DNA from: Flavobacteriaceae bacterium
GTDB lineage: Bacteria; Bacteroidota; Bacteroidia; Flavobacteriales; Flavobacteriaceae
Assembly (NCBI GenBank): GCA_024743095.1
Contig: JANSXF010000044.1
Location: 1 to 36,615 of the forward strand
Length of the DNA stretch: 36,615 nt
Direction: 5' to 3'
This document shows positions 1 through 7,724 of the stretch, in pieces; position 1 is the stretch's first letter; the number at the start of each line of letters is the position of its first letter. Made by a program: the position numbers and the translations under genes. The notes below the pieces were generated by a model. It had not been told where the DNA came from. It did no database searches and saw nothing but the letters and a program-made list of their open reading frames with translations.

Positions 1-66
1 CGTATTTATCTCGATGCATTGCAATTCTTTGTGGAATTGCAAAAGTTAAAATTGAAATCCGTTTAA
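1..66 (+). CDS. C-terminal fragment of an unidentified protein (cut by window edge)
   Basis: Frame 1 is open from the first base to a TAA at 64-66 and encodes 21 residues (RIYLDALQFF then a Lys/Leu-rich tail). The helical, charged ending looks like a real protein C-terminus. It lies 160 bp upstream of the rhamnose operon on the same strand, so a pathway gene or a sugar-responsive regulator is possible, but too little is visible to name it. It could also be chance coding. Confidence 0.4.
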   Translation, partial: RIYLDALQFFVELQKLKLKSV

Positions 67-137
67 CCGAAATACCTCTGTAACTAACTATATTTCAAAT
101 ATTTCAAAGAACTTTTTTAAACTTTAATGGGACAGCA

Positions 138-152
138 ATGATTTATAATCAT
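138..152. promoter_or_regulatory. Operator-like palindrome upstream of the rhamnose operon
   Basis: A perfect inverted repeat ATGATT-tat-AATCAT (6 + 3 + 6) sits 75 bp before the first rhamnose gene, between it and the preceding gene end. Its symmetry and position fit a dimeric regulator site for rhamnose control. AT-rich DNA produces such palindromes by chance, so this is only a candidate. Confidence 0.3.
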
Positions 153-190
153 AGATAACAGTACAGAATGCTTTATAACTAAACTTTAAA

Positions 191-198
191 TACATTTG
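191..198 (+). promoter_or_regulatory. Bacteroidetes-type -7 box candidate
   Basis: TACATTTG matches the Bacteroidota sigma-A -7 consensus TAnnTTTG and lies 28 bp before the rhaD ATG at 227. No good TTTG -33 element is found at the expected spacing upstream, so the promoter would be weak or activator-dependent. Confidence 0.35.
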
Positions 199-226
199 AA
201 ACAGGTTACAAACTAAAGAATTATAT

Positions 227-326
227 ATGGTAGTCAAAAATTTTCAACATGTAAATTATCTTTGGAACGAGTCAAAGGCTTCGGAAATGGGAGATGATCA
301 AGTGGCTCTGTTTTTATATAGATCAA
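227..326 (+). pseudogene. rhaD: 5' fragment of IS-interrupted rhamnulose-1-phosphate aldolase/lactaldehyde dehydrogenase
   Basis: ATG at 227 opens 33 codons (starting MVVKNFQHVNYLWN) that run straight into the IS at 327. Reading on into the IS adds seven codons and stops at TAA 347-349, giving a useless 40-residue peptide. Joining base 326 to base 1637, which removes the IS and one 9-bp target copy, restores the frame exactly into ...LYRSNILGADLRITNYGGGN..., the conserved N-terminal phosphate-binding region of this class II aldolase family. The restored protein is 699 residues, the normal length for the bifunctional enzyme. The fragment is preceded by a possible -7 box. Confidence 0.88.
318..326. 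repeat. Target-site duplication, left copy
   Basis: ATAGATCAA at 318-326 is repeated at 1628-1636, immediately outside the two IS ends. A 9-bp duplication falls in the usual range for IS4-family elements and shows that the insertion is recent enough to keep both copies intact. Confidence 0.88.
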
Positions 327-1627
327 CACTAGTGGGCACTATAAGTTAATATAAGTTCTTTGAAATTCTTTGTATATCGCACCTGAGAGGATTTTTCGTG
401 GCGTGACGATTTGAACCGGAAGTTGGATTTTTGCAATAAAATCCATGAACCAAGGCAAATATGTGTTCGCCCAACTTACCGAGTTCCTGCCGCGCCGGGC
501 CTTCGACCGTATTGTCAAGGAACATGGCGGCAACAAATACGTGAGAAGCTTTACTTGTTGGAACCAGATGTTGTGCATGGTCTTCGGGCAACTGACCTCT
601 AGGGACAGTATGCGCGATTTGATGTTGAGCCTTGAGGCGCACCGCCCAAAATATTACCATTTAGGGTTTGGCACCACCGTAACAAGGCGCAATCTGGGCA
701 AGGCCAACGAAAAAAGAAGCTACAAGATCTTCGAGGAGTTCGCCTATGTCCTTATCGGCGAGGCCAGGAAAAGCTGTTACCGGGGAGATTTCGAGATTGA
801 CATCGAGGGCAACGTGTACGCCCTTGACTCGACCACGATCGATCTTTGCCTGAGCGTGTTCTGGTGGGCGGAGTTCCGAAAGGCCAAGGGAGGGATAAAG
901 CTCCACGTACTTTACGACGTGATGACCTCGGTCCCCAGCTTCGTACACATCTCGAATGCGAGCCTGCACGATGTCAACGTTCTGGACATAGTACCTTATG
1001 AGACTGGAAGTTTTTACGTCATGGACAAGGCATATATCGACTTTGCCAGATTGTACGCCATCCATCTGCAAAAAGCCTTTTTCGTTACCAGGGCCAAGGA
1101 CAACCTACGTTTTAAGAGGATGTATTCCCGGGCCGTCGATAAGGCCAAAGGGGTCAAATACGACCAGTTGGGCGGACTCGAAGGGCATTACTCAAAAAAG
1201 GGCTATCCTGAAAAACTCCGCCGCATCAAATATTACGACGGCGAGACCGGAAAGGAATTCGTCTTTTTGACCAACAACACCAATCTCGATGCGACCGAAA
1301 TAGCACTTCTGTACAAGAAACAATGGGAAGTCGAGCTGTTCTTCAAATGGATGAAACAGCACCTGAGGATAAAATCCTTCTGGGGGACGAGCATGAACGC
1401 AGTCAAGATACAGATCTATTGCGCAATCATCGCATACTGTCTTGTGGCAATAGTCGGGAACAAATTGAAATCCCAGCGAAGAATCTACGAAATATTACAG
1501 ATATTGAGTATATCGCTACTCGATAAAACCCCTGTAAGAGAGATACTTACGCATTACGATTACAAAGATGTCAAAGAACTAAAAAATAAACAACTGAAAA
1601 TCAATGGGTTTTAAGTACCCACTAATG
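327..1627 (+). mobile_element. Complete IS4-family insertion sequence, 1301 bp
   Basis: The ends are imperfect inverted repeats: left CACTAGTGGGCACT, right (reverse complement) CATTAGTGGGTACT, 12 of 14 identical. They are flanked by the duplicated target ATAGATCAA. The element carries one intact transposase gene (445-1614) in the same orientation as the interrupted host gene. Its base composition is clearly more GC-rich than the surrounding rhamnose genes, so it came from a different background. Both ends, both target copies and the transposase are intact, so the element is probably still mobile. Confidence 0.9.
445..1614 (+). CDS. IS4-family transposase (DDE)
   Basis: This 389-residue protein has an N-terminal DUF4372-like DNA-binding region (about residues 5-75), then an RNase-H-fold DDE catalytic domain. 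The probable catalytic residues are D128 (ALDSTTIDL), D194 (VMDKAYIDF) and E297. The IS4 signature Y-(2)-R-(3)-E-(6)-K is present as Y290..Q293..E297..K304, with Gln in place of the usual Arg. The ATG at 445 lies 118 bp inside the left end. The TAA stop at 1612-1614 is in the same reading frame as the downstream rhaD fragment, so readthrough would fuse the two. Length and motif order fit an intact transposase. It catalyses cut-and-paste movement of this IS. Confidence 0.93.
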   Translation: MNQGKYVFAQLTEFLPRRAFDRIVKEHGGNKYVRSFTCWNQMLCMVFGQLTSRDSMRDLMLSLEAHRPKYYHLGFGTTVTRRNLGKANEKRSYKIFEEFAYVLIGEARKSCYRGDFEIDIEGNVYALDSTTIDLCLSVFWWAEFRKAKGGIKLHVLYDVMTSVPSFVHISNASLHDVNVLDIVPYETGSFYVMDKAYIDFARLYAIHLQKAFFVTRAKDNLRFKRMYSRAVDKAKGVKYDQLGGLEGHYSKKGYPEKLRRIKYYDGETGKEFVFLTNNTNLDATEIALLYKKQWEVELFFKWMKQHLRIKSFWGTSMNAVKIQIYCAIIAYCLVAIVGNKLKSQRRIYEILQILSISLLDKTPVREILTHYDYKDVKELKNKQLKINGF

Positions 1628-1636
1628 ATAGATCAA
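1628..1636. repeat. Target-site duplication, right copy
   Basis: The second copy of ATAGATCAA abuts the right IS end. Its last base starts the in-frame Asn codon that continues the rhaD coding sequence. Confidence 0.88.
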
Positions 1637-1698
1637 ATATATTAGGCGCTGATTTAAGAATTACCAACTATGGTGGTGGTAATACTAGCTGCAAGACA

Positions 1699-3636
1699 AT
1701 GGAAAAAGACCCTTTGACCAATGAAGAGGTAGAGGTAATGTGGGTAAAAGGCTCTGGTGGTGATATAGGCACGCTTACAAGAGCTGGCATAGCAGGTTTG
1801 TATACAGGCAGGCTTAGAGATTTAAAAAATGTATACGGAGGGTTGAGTGATGAAGACCGCATGGTTGGATTGTTTAACCATTGTATTTATGATTTGGACA
1901 GTAAAGCTCCATCAATTGATACTCCATTGCACGGTCTTTTGCCATTTGCGCATATTGACCACCTGCACCCAGATGCATTGATTGCTGTAGCAGCTGCTAA
2001 GGATAGTGAAAAAGTGACCAAAGAAATTTGGGGAGATACTATGGGCTGGGTGCCTTGGCAGCGCCCTGGTTTTGATTTAGGGCTTCAATTAGAAAAATGT
2101 TTAAACGATAACCCGGGTATTCGAGGTATTGTTTTAGGCAGTCATGGATTATTTACTTGGGGCGATACCTCATATGATTGTTATATAAATAGTTTAGAGG
2201 TTATTGAAAAGGCTTCAGAATATATAGCACAAAAAATAAAAGAAAAAGGGACTGTTTTTGGAGGTCAAAAAATAAAAAGCCTCCCTAAAGAAGAAAGATT
2301 GGAAAAAGCAGCTGTTCTAGCACCAATTTTACGAGGCTTATGTTCTTCAGAAAATAGAATGATAGGTCATTTTACGGATGATGAGGTTGTTCTAGAATAT
2401 ATAAATAGTAACGATTTAGAGCGTTTAGCTCCTATGGGAACTTCGTGCCCCGATCACTTTTTAAGAACTAAAATTCAACCTTTGGTTCTTAGTTTAGACC
2501 CATCCGAAGATGTTTCTAACACGGAAGCTGTTCTAGAAAAATTAAACCCTGCCTTTGACCAATATAGAGCAGAGTACAAGGCGTATTATGATACTTGTAA
2601 AAAACCGAATAGCCCAGCAATGAGGGATCCTAATCCAGTGATTATTATTTATCCTGGGGTGGGTATGTTCAGTTTTGCAAAAAACAAACAAACCACAAGA
2701 GTGGCGAGTGAGTTTTACATTAATGCCATTAATGTAATGCGAGGTGCAGAGGCTATTACCGAATACACATCGTTACCAAGACAAGAGGCTTTTGATATTG
2801 AATATTGGTTATTGGAAGAAGCCAAACTGCAACGTATGCCTAAAGAGCAACCGTTATCTAGAAAAGTAGCTTTAGTTACAGGTGCTGGTGGCGGAATAGG
2901 TAAAGCAATTGCTGATAAACTAGCCGCCGAAGGAGCTAATGTTGTACTAACAGATATTAATGAGAATAGCTTAAAAGAGGCTAATGCTACATACAAACGC
3001 GATGTTTCAACGTACGCCATTTGCGATGTTACAAATTATGAATCTATACAAAAGGCGTACAAAAAAGCATGTGTAGCGTTTGGTGGTGTAGATATCATTG
3101 TTCATAGTGCAGGTTTAGCTATTTCAAAACCCATTGAAGAAACTACTGATAAGGATTGGGATATTTTGCAAAATGTTTTAGTAAAAGGTCAGTTTGAGTT
3201 AGCAAAAGCTGGTGTTGAAGTTATGCGTAAACAAAATTTAGGAGGAAACTTCATAAGTATTGCTAGTAAAAATGGATTGGTTTCTGGACCCAACAATGTT
3301 GGTTACGGTACAGCTAAAGCAGCGCAACAACATATGTCACGTTTATTAGCAGCAGAATTAGGCAAAGATAAAATACGCGTAAACACAGTAAACCCAGATG
3401 GGGTTATTGTAGGAAGCAAAATATGGGAAGGCGACTGGGCTGAAGGCAGAGCCAAAGCCTACGGTATTACTGTTGAAGAGCTACCTGCTCATTATGCAAA
3501 AAGAAATTTATTAAACGAAATTATTTATCCGGAAGACATTGCCAATGGAGTATTTGCCCTAGTTGCTTTACTTGATAAATCCACTGGAAATATAATCAAT
3601 GTAGATGGCGGGATGGCCAATGCATTTGTAAGATAG
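1699..3636 (+). CDS. rhaD: Rhamnulose-1-phosphate aldolase/L-lactaldehyde dehydrogenase, 3' part after IS insertion
   Basis: The open frame resumes at 1636; the first ATG is at 1699 (residue 55 of the restored protein), giving 645 residues. The N-terminal half is a class II aldolase that splits L-rhamnulose-1-P into DHAP and L-lactaldehyde; the zinc ligands are seen as HIDHLH (residues 85-90) plus a His in GSHGLFTWG. The C-terminal half, from about residue 388, is a short-chain dehydrogenase with TGAGGGIG for NAD binding and the Ser...Tyr-x3-Lys catalytic set (SIASKNG, GYGTAK). It would oxidise L-lactaldehyde to L-lactate. The truncated form lacks the substrate phosphate-binding stretch NYGGGNTS encoded at 1666-1689, so aldolase activity is doubtful while the dehydrogenase could survive. 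It may be transcribed from the IS or read through from the original promoter. It should be regarded as a disrupted gene. Confidence 0.9.
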   Translation: MEKDPLTNEEVEVMWVKGSGGDIGTLTRAGIAGLYTGRLRDLKNVYGGLSDEDRMVGLFNHCIYDLDSKAPSIDTPLHGLLPFAHIDHLHPDALIAVAAAKDSEKVTKEIWGDTMGWVPWQRPGFDLGLQLEKCLNDNPGIRGIVLGSHGLFTWGDTSYDCYINSLEVIEKASEYIAQKIKEKGTVFGGQKIKSLPKEERLEKAAVLAPILRGLCSSENRMIGHFTDDEVVLEYINSNDLERLAPMGTSCPDHFLRTKIQPLVLSLDPSEDVSNTEAVLEKLNPAFDQYRAEYKAYYDTCKKPNSPAMRDPNPVIIIYPGVGMFSFAKNKQTTRVASEFYINAINVMRGAEAITEYTSLPRQEAFDIEYWLLEEAKLQRMPKEQPLSRKVALVTGAGGGIGKAIADKLAAEGANVVLTDINENSLKEANATYKRDVSTYAICDVTNYESIQKAYKKACVAFGGVDIIVHSAGLAISKPIEETTDKDWDILQNVLVKGQFELAKAGVEVMRKQNLGGNFISIASKNGLVSGPNNVGYGTAKAAQQHMSRLLAAELGKDKIRVNTVNPDGVIVGSKIWEGDWAEGRAKAYGITVEELPAHYAKRNLLNEIIYPEDIANGVFALVALLDKSTGNIINVDGGMANAFVR

Positions 3637-3723
3637 TTTTAAGTTAGTAGTTGAGTTAGTTTTAATTCTGAAAGCTTCCAAGGTAGGGTAACTTTGGAAG
3701 TTTTCTACTTAAAAAATAGATAT

Positions 3724-5004
3724 ATGAAATTGCATAAAGAAAAATTGAACAACATCAATGATGAGCATAAAATACAGCATAGTAGAAACTTTGATTTTTT
3801 AGCAGAGAGGCTGACAAAGAAAGGAATTGAGGTAGAAACTATTGTTTCATCTTTATCCGAATTTCAAGTTGCTGTCCCCAGTTGGGCATTGGGCGCAGGC
3901 GGAACCCGTTTTGCCAGATTTTCTTATCAAGGAGAGCCTTCAAGCTTAGAACAGAAAATAGATGATGTAGGAATACTACATGCCCTTACCCAAACCGCAG
4001 GGGCCATTTCATTGCACATACCATGGGATATTCCAAAAGATTATACGGCCATACTGGAACGGGCAAATGCTTTAGGCCTAAAATTCGATGCCGTAAATTC
4101 CAATACATTTCAAGATCAAATAAATCAGGAAAAAAGCTATAAATATGGCTCTTTGGGCCATATTAATAAAGATGTAAGGGCACAAGCTGTAGCGCATAAT
4201 ATGGAAGTGGTTAAAATTGGAGAGCGTTTGGGTTCTAAAAGTTTAACTGTTTGGTTGGCAGATGGTTCTTCTTTTCCAGGGCAGAACAATTTTCAAGATG
4301 CTTTGGCTAATACTGAAGACAGCCTTAAAAAAATATATAACGACTTACCGTTAGATTGGAAACTTCTAATAGAATATAAACCGTACGAGCCTAATTTTTA
4401 TAGTACTATTATCCAAGATTGGGGTACCTCATTTATGTTGGCAAATAGCTGTGGTGAGCGCGCAACTACATTAGTAGATTTAGGTCATCATTTGCCTAAC
4501 ACCAATATTGAGCAAATTGTTTCCACCTTAATGTGGAAAGGTAAATTGGGCGGATTTCATTTTAACGATAGTAAATATGGTGACGATGACCTTACCGTAG
4601 GTAGCATTAAGCCCTATGCACTTTTTCTTATTTTTAATGAGCTGGTGTATGGTATGCAAAATAACCCTCAGAACCCCGAACTTTCATGGATGATTGATGC
4701 TAGTCACAATTTAAAAGACCCCTTAGAAGATTTAATACAATCTTTAGAAGCCATACAAGAAGCCTATGCTAAAGCATTATTAATCGACCAAAAAGCCTTA
4801 AAAGAAGCACAAGCCATAAATGATGTAACTGCTTGCCAAGAAATTTTGCAAACAGCTTATAGAACAGATGTAAGGCCACTTTTGGCTGAAGCTAGGTTAA
4901 AAACAGGAGGCGCATTAGACCCCATAAAATCATATAGAAAACTTAAGGTTAGAGATCATTTAGTTAAAGAACGTGGAGCAGCTTCTAAAGCATCTGGTTT
5001 ATAA
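3724..5004 (+). CDS. rhaI: L-rhamnose isomerase
   Basis: Converts L-rhamnose to L-rhamnulose, the first cytoplasmic step. The 426 residues match the Pseudomonas/Gram-positive type L-rhamnose isomerase (about 430 aa, xylose-isomerase-like TIM barrel) rather than E. coli RhaA. The metal ligands expected from the Pseudomonas stutzeri enzyme (E219, D254, H281, D327) all appear with a constant offset of two: E217 (LLIEYKP), D252 (LVDLGHH), H279 (GGFHFND) and D325 (WMIDASHN). I chose ATG 3724 over an upstream in-frame TTG at 3694 because family proteins begin close to this point. It follows the rhaD fragment by 87 bp with no terminator seen and precedes the kinase by 8 bp, so it is one operon. Confidence 0.9.
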   Translation: MKLHKEKLNNINDEHKIQHSRNFDFLAERLTKKGIEVETIVSSLSEFQVAVPSWALGAGGTRFARFSYQGEPSSLEQKIDDVGILHALTQTAGAISLHIPWDIPKDYTAILERANALGLKFDAVNSNTFQDQINQEKSYKYGSLGHINKDVRAQAVAHNMEVVKIGERLGSKSLTVWLADGSSFPGQNNFQDALANTEDSLKKIYNDLPLDWKLLIEYKPYEPNFYSTIIQDWGTSFMLANSCGERATTLVDLGHHLPNTNIEQIVSTLMWKGKLGGFHFNDSKYGDDDLTVGSIKPYALFLIFNELVYGMQNNPQNPELSWMIDASHNLKDPLEDLIQSLEAIQEAYAKALLIDQKALKEAQAINDVTACQEILQTAYRTDVRPLLAEARLKTGGALDPIKSYRKLKVRDHLVKERGAASKASGL

Positions 5005-5012
5005 AATATAGC

Positions 5013-6386
5013 ATGACTAAGATTAAAGTAACGGCAGTTTTTGACATAGGAAAAACCAATAAAAAGTTTTTTCTTTTTGATAATAGGTTTCAAGAAGTCT
5101 ATAAAGAATATGCCCAATTTGATGAGATTGAAGATGAAGACGGTTTTCCTACCGAAAATTTACCTGCGCTTAAGTCTTGGTTAAAAGGATTATTTGACAG
5201 GATTTTAACTGCGGAAGAGTACGATATAAAAGCCATTAATTTTTCCACCTATGGTGCCAGTTTTGTGCACTTGGACAAAGATGGTAATGTATTGGGACAT
5301 TTATATAATTATCTAAAACCAATGCCTCAAGACCTTTTGGATGATTTTCATACTAATTACCCAGAAATATCTGTTGAAACAGCATCTCCTAAATCTGGAA
5401 TGCTAAATTCTGGTATGCAAATATTGTGGTTAAAAAAAACCAAACCAGAGTTGTTTAATAAGATAAAGTATGCATTACATTTTCCACAATATGTGGCCTA
5501 TTTGTTTACAGGTATTCCATTAAGTGAATATACTAGTATAGGGTGTCATACAGCATTATGGAATTACAATAAGAATGATTATCACGATTGGGTGTATAAA
5601 GAAAAACTCAATGACCTTTTTCCTCCTATAGTATCTACACAAACGAGTGTAAATATGGTGTATAATGGTAAAAGAATTAAAATTGGAGTAGGTATTCATG
5701 ATAGCTCTTCGGCGTTGTTACCATACTTATACAGTGAAAACAATCGCTTTTTACTATTGTCTACAGGAACATGGAGCATATCATTAAATACTTTTAATGA
5801 CGAACAATTAACCCAAGAAGATATTGATAATAACTGTCTAAATTACATGCAAATAGATGGTAGGCGTGTAAAGGCTACTCGTTTTTTTATGGGTAATGAA
5901 TACAAAATACAAGTCGGTAAATTAAGTGCCCATTATGGTAAAGAATATGGTTACCATAGAAGCGTAAAGTTTGATAAGGCATTGTACTTAAAGTTAATGA
6001 AAGAACCTTCAATTTATTTTAAGTTTGAAGGGGTACGGCTAAAAAGAAAACAACTTCAAAAAACAAACTTAGAGCCGTTCGCTACATTTGAAGAGGCTTT
6101 TCACCAACTAATGATAGAACTCATTGAACTCCAAGTGAGCACGATGAAAATGGCCATTGGCAATACCAAAATCAAAAAAATATATATAGACGGGGGCTTT
6201 ACAGATAATGATATTTTTATAAAGCTGGTTGGTCACCATTTTAAAGAGTATAGTGTTAGAACCACAAACTCTCCACTGGGGTCTGCATTGGGTGCGGCAA
6301 TGGTAATTTCCAATAAAAAACTTACTGAGACTTTTTTAAAAGAAAATTACAAAATGAAAAAGCTAACACCATTAGAGTTGGTATAG
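5013..6386 (+). CDS. rhaB: FGGY-family carbohydrate kinase, probable rhamnulokinase
   Basis: Expected to phosphorylate L-rhamnulose to L-rhamnulose-1-phosphate with ATP, feeding the aldolase. It has the two-domain FGGY architecture. The N-terminal phosphate-1 loop reads DIGKTNKKFFLFD (from D11), with Lys where many kinases have Thr. The catalytic-base Asp is D230 in GIHDSSSAL, the phosphate-2 loop is STGTWS (250-255), and the adenosine motif is IDGGFTDN near residue 393. The 457-residue length is normal. The substrate assignment rests on its place directly after the isomerase (8 bp gap); the FGGY fold alone does not separate rhamnulokinase from fuculokinase or xylulokinase. Confidence 0.85.
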   Translation: MTKIKVTAVFDIGKTNKKFFLFDNRFQEVYKEYAQFDEIEDEDGFPTENLPALKSWLKGLFDRILTAEEYDIKAINFSTYGASFVHLDKDGNVLGHLYNYLKPMPQDLLDDFHTNYPEISVETASPKSGMLNSGMQILWLKKTKPELFNKIKYALHFPQYVAYLFTGIPLSEYTSIGCHTALWNYNKNDYHDWVYKEKLNDLFPPIVSTQTSVNMVYNGKRIKIGVGIHDSSSALLPYLYSENNRFLLLSTGTWSISLNTFNDEQLTQEDIDNNCLNYMQIDGRRVKATRFFMGNEYKIQVGKLSAHYGKEYGYHRSVKFDKALYLKLMKEPSIYFKFEGVRLKRKQLQKTNLEPFATFEEAFHQLMIELIELQVSTMKMAIGNTKIKKIYIDGGFTDNDIFIKLVGHHFKEYSVRTTNSPLGSALGAAMVISNKKLTETFLKENYKMKKLTPLELV

Positions 6387-6413
6387 CGAGCTATTAATTA
6401 TTAAGAAAATTTC

Positions 6414-7583
6414 ATGAAACTAACATACAATCCAAATTATCCATCCATAGAGGATTTAAGGGCCAAAGCTAAAAGGAAGATTCCCAAATTTGCTTTTGAG
6501 TATTTAGATGGTGGTTGTAATGAAGATGTCAACCTAGACAAAAATACAGCTGAAGTAAGAGAGGTAGAACTTAAGCCGTACTACCTCACAAAACACAATA
6601 AATCTACCATGAAGACCGAGTTGTTCGGTCATGAATATGATGCCCCTTTTGGTATAGCTCCAGTGGGGTTACAAGGCCTTATGTGGCCCAATGCCCCAGA
6701 AATTTTGGCCAAAGCTGCTTTTGAACATAACATACCTTTTATTTTAAGTACGGTAACCACCAGTAGCATTGAACGTATTGGAGATATTACAGAGGGCAAA
6801 GCTTGGTTTCAACTTTATCACCCAGCAGAAGATTCTTTACGAGATGACGTTATAAAAAGAGCCGCTGCTGCTGAATATCCTGTGCTTGTATTGCTTAGTG
6901 ATGTTCCTACTTTTGGATACAGACCCAGAGATATCCGTAACGGATTGGCGATGCCTCCTAAAATGTCAGTAAAAAACATACTTCAAATTTTGGGGCGACC
7001 AGAATGGGCCATGAAAACTTTAATTCATGGTCAGCCAAATTTTGCCATCCTTAAACCATATATGCCGTCTGGTTTGGACCTAAAACAGCTGGGCAAGTTT
7101 ATGGATGCTACTTTTAGTGGCAGGCTAAATGAAGAAAAAATTAAGCCCATTCGCGATATGTGGAAGGGAAAAATAGTGCTTAAAGGAGTAGCAAGCGAAG
7201 AAGATACCGAAAAGGCAATTAAATTGGGGTTGGATGGTATTATAGTCTCCAACCATGGAGGCAGACAGTTGGATGCAGGACAATCGACAATAAAACCCTT
7301 AGTGCCCATTGCAGAAAAATATGGGCGCCAAATAAAAGTGATGATGGACAGTGGCCTGCGGTCAGGTCCGGATATTGCCCGCTCATTGGCCAGTGGTGCT
7401 CAATTTACCTTTTTAGGGCGCTCGTTTATGTATGGGGTTTCTGCTTTAGGGAATCAAGGTGGTAACCATACCATATCCATTTTAAAAACACAGTTGCAAC
7501 AAGTAATGGAGCAAATATGTTGTGAGAAAGTAGGAGACTTTCCAAATCATTTAATAAAAAATTATGGGGTTGATCACTATTAA
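6414..7583 (+). CDS. lldD: FMN-dependent alpha-hydroxy-acid dehydrogenase, probable L-lactate dehydrogenase
   Basis: A member of the L-lactate dehydrogenase/glycolate oxidase family (FMN TIM barrel), 389 residues. Substrate and FMN residues are visible: Y135 in FQLY, K257 in VLKG, the catalytic His281 and Arg284 in SNHGGRQLD, and the phosphate-binding stretch DSGLRSGPD (312-320). The position 27 bp after the rhamnulokinase suggests that it oxidises the L-lactate made by the lactaldehyde dehydrogenase domain to pyruvate, passing electrons to the respiratory chain. Unusual points: the normally conserved segment before the RDxRN motif reads SDVPTFGYRPRD, and the N-terminal motif is YLDGGCNED rather than the common Y-x2-GA-x-DE. 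The substrate could therefore be a related 2-hydroxy acid. Confidence 0.85.
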   Translation: MKLTYNPNYPSIEDLRAKAKRKIPKFAFEYLDGGCNEDVNLDKNTAEVREVELKPYYLTKHNKSTMKTELFGHEYDAPFGIAPVGLQGLMWPNAPEILAKAAFEHNIPFILSTVTTSSIERIGDITEGKAWFQLYHPAEDSLRDDVIKRAAAAEYPVLVLLSDVPTFGYRPRDIRNGLAMPPKMSVKNILQILGRPEWAMKTLIHGQPNFAILKPYMPSGLDLKQLGKFMDATFSGRLNEEKIKPIRDMWKGKIVLKGVASEEDTEKAIKLGLDGIIVSNHGGRQLDAGQSTIKPLVPIAEKYGRQIKVMMDSGLRSGPDIARSLASGAQFTFLGRSFMYGVSALGNQGGNHTISILKTQLQQVMEQICCEKVGDFPNHLIKNYGVDHY

Positions 7584-7724
7584 TGAGCATATAAAAAGTG
7601 ATTGTTGATTTAAATTAAATAATTCAATCTATATTCTATGTGTAAAGAAATTTGGTAGTGCATACTGGAAAATATTTCAAAGGACTACCTATCAAGTTTT
7701 CTTTTTATTCTTTTAATAATTAAC

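Noticed and set aside
346..1071. Two minus-strand frames of 104 and 136 residues inside the IS
   Set aside because: They are shadows of the transposase gene, which has all catalytic motifs.
3694..3723. Upstream TTG start for L-rhamnose isomerase
   Set aside because: ATG 3724 gives the family's normal length and a constant residue offset to the P. stutzeri enzyme's metal ligands.
7584..7724. Hairpin GGTAGT...ACTACC upstream of fbp as attenuator or terminator
   Set aside because: The stem is only 6 bp with a loop of more than 20 bases and the T-rich part is not contiguous.
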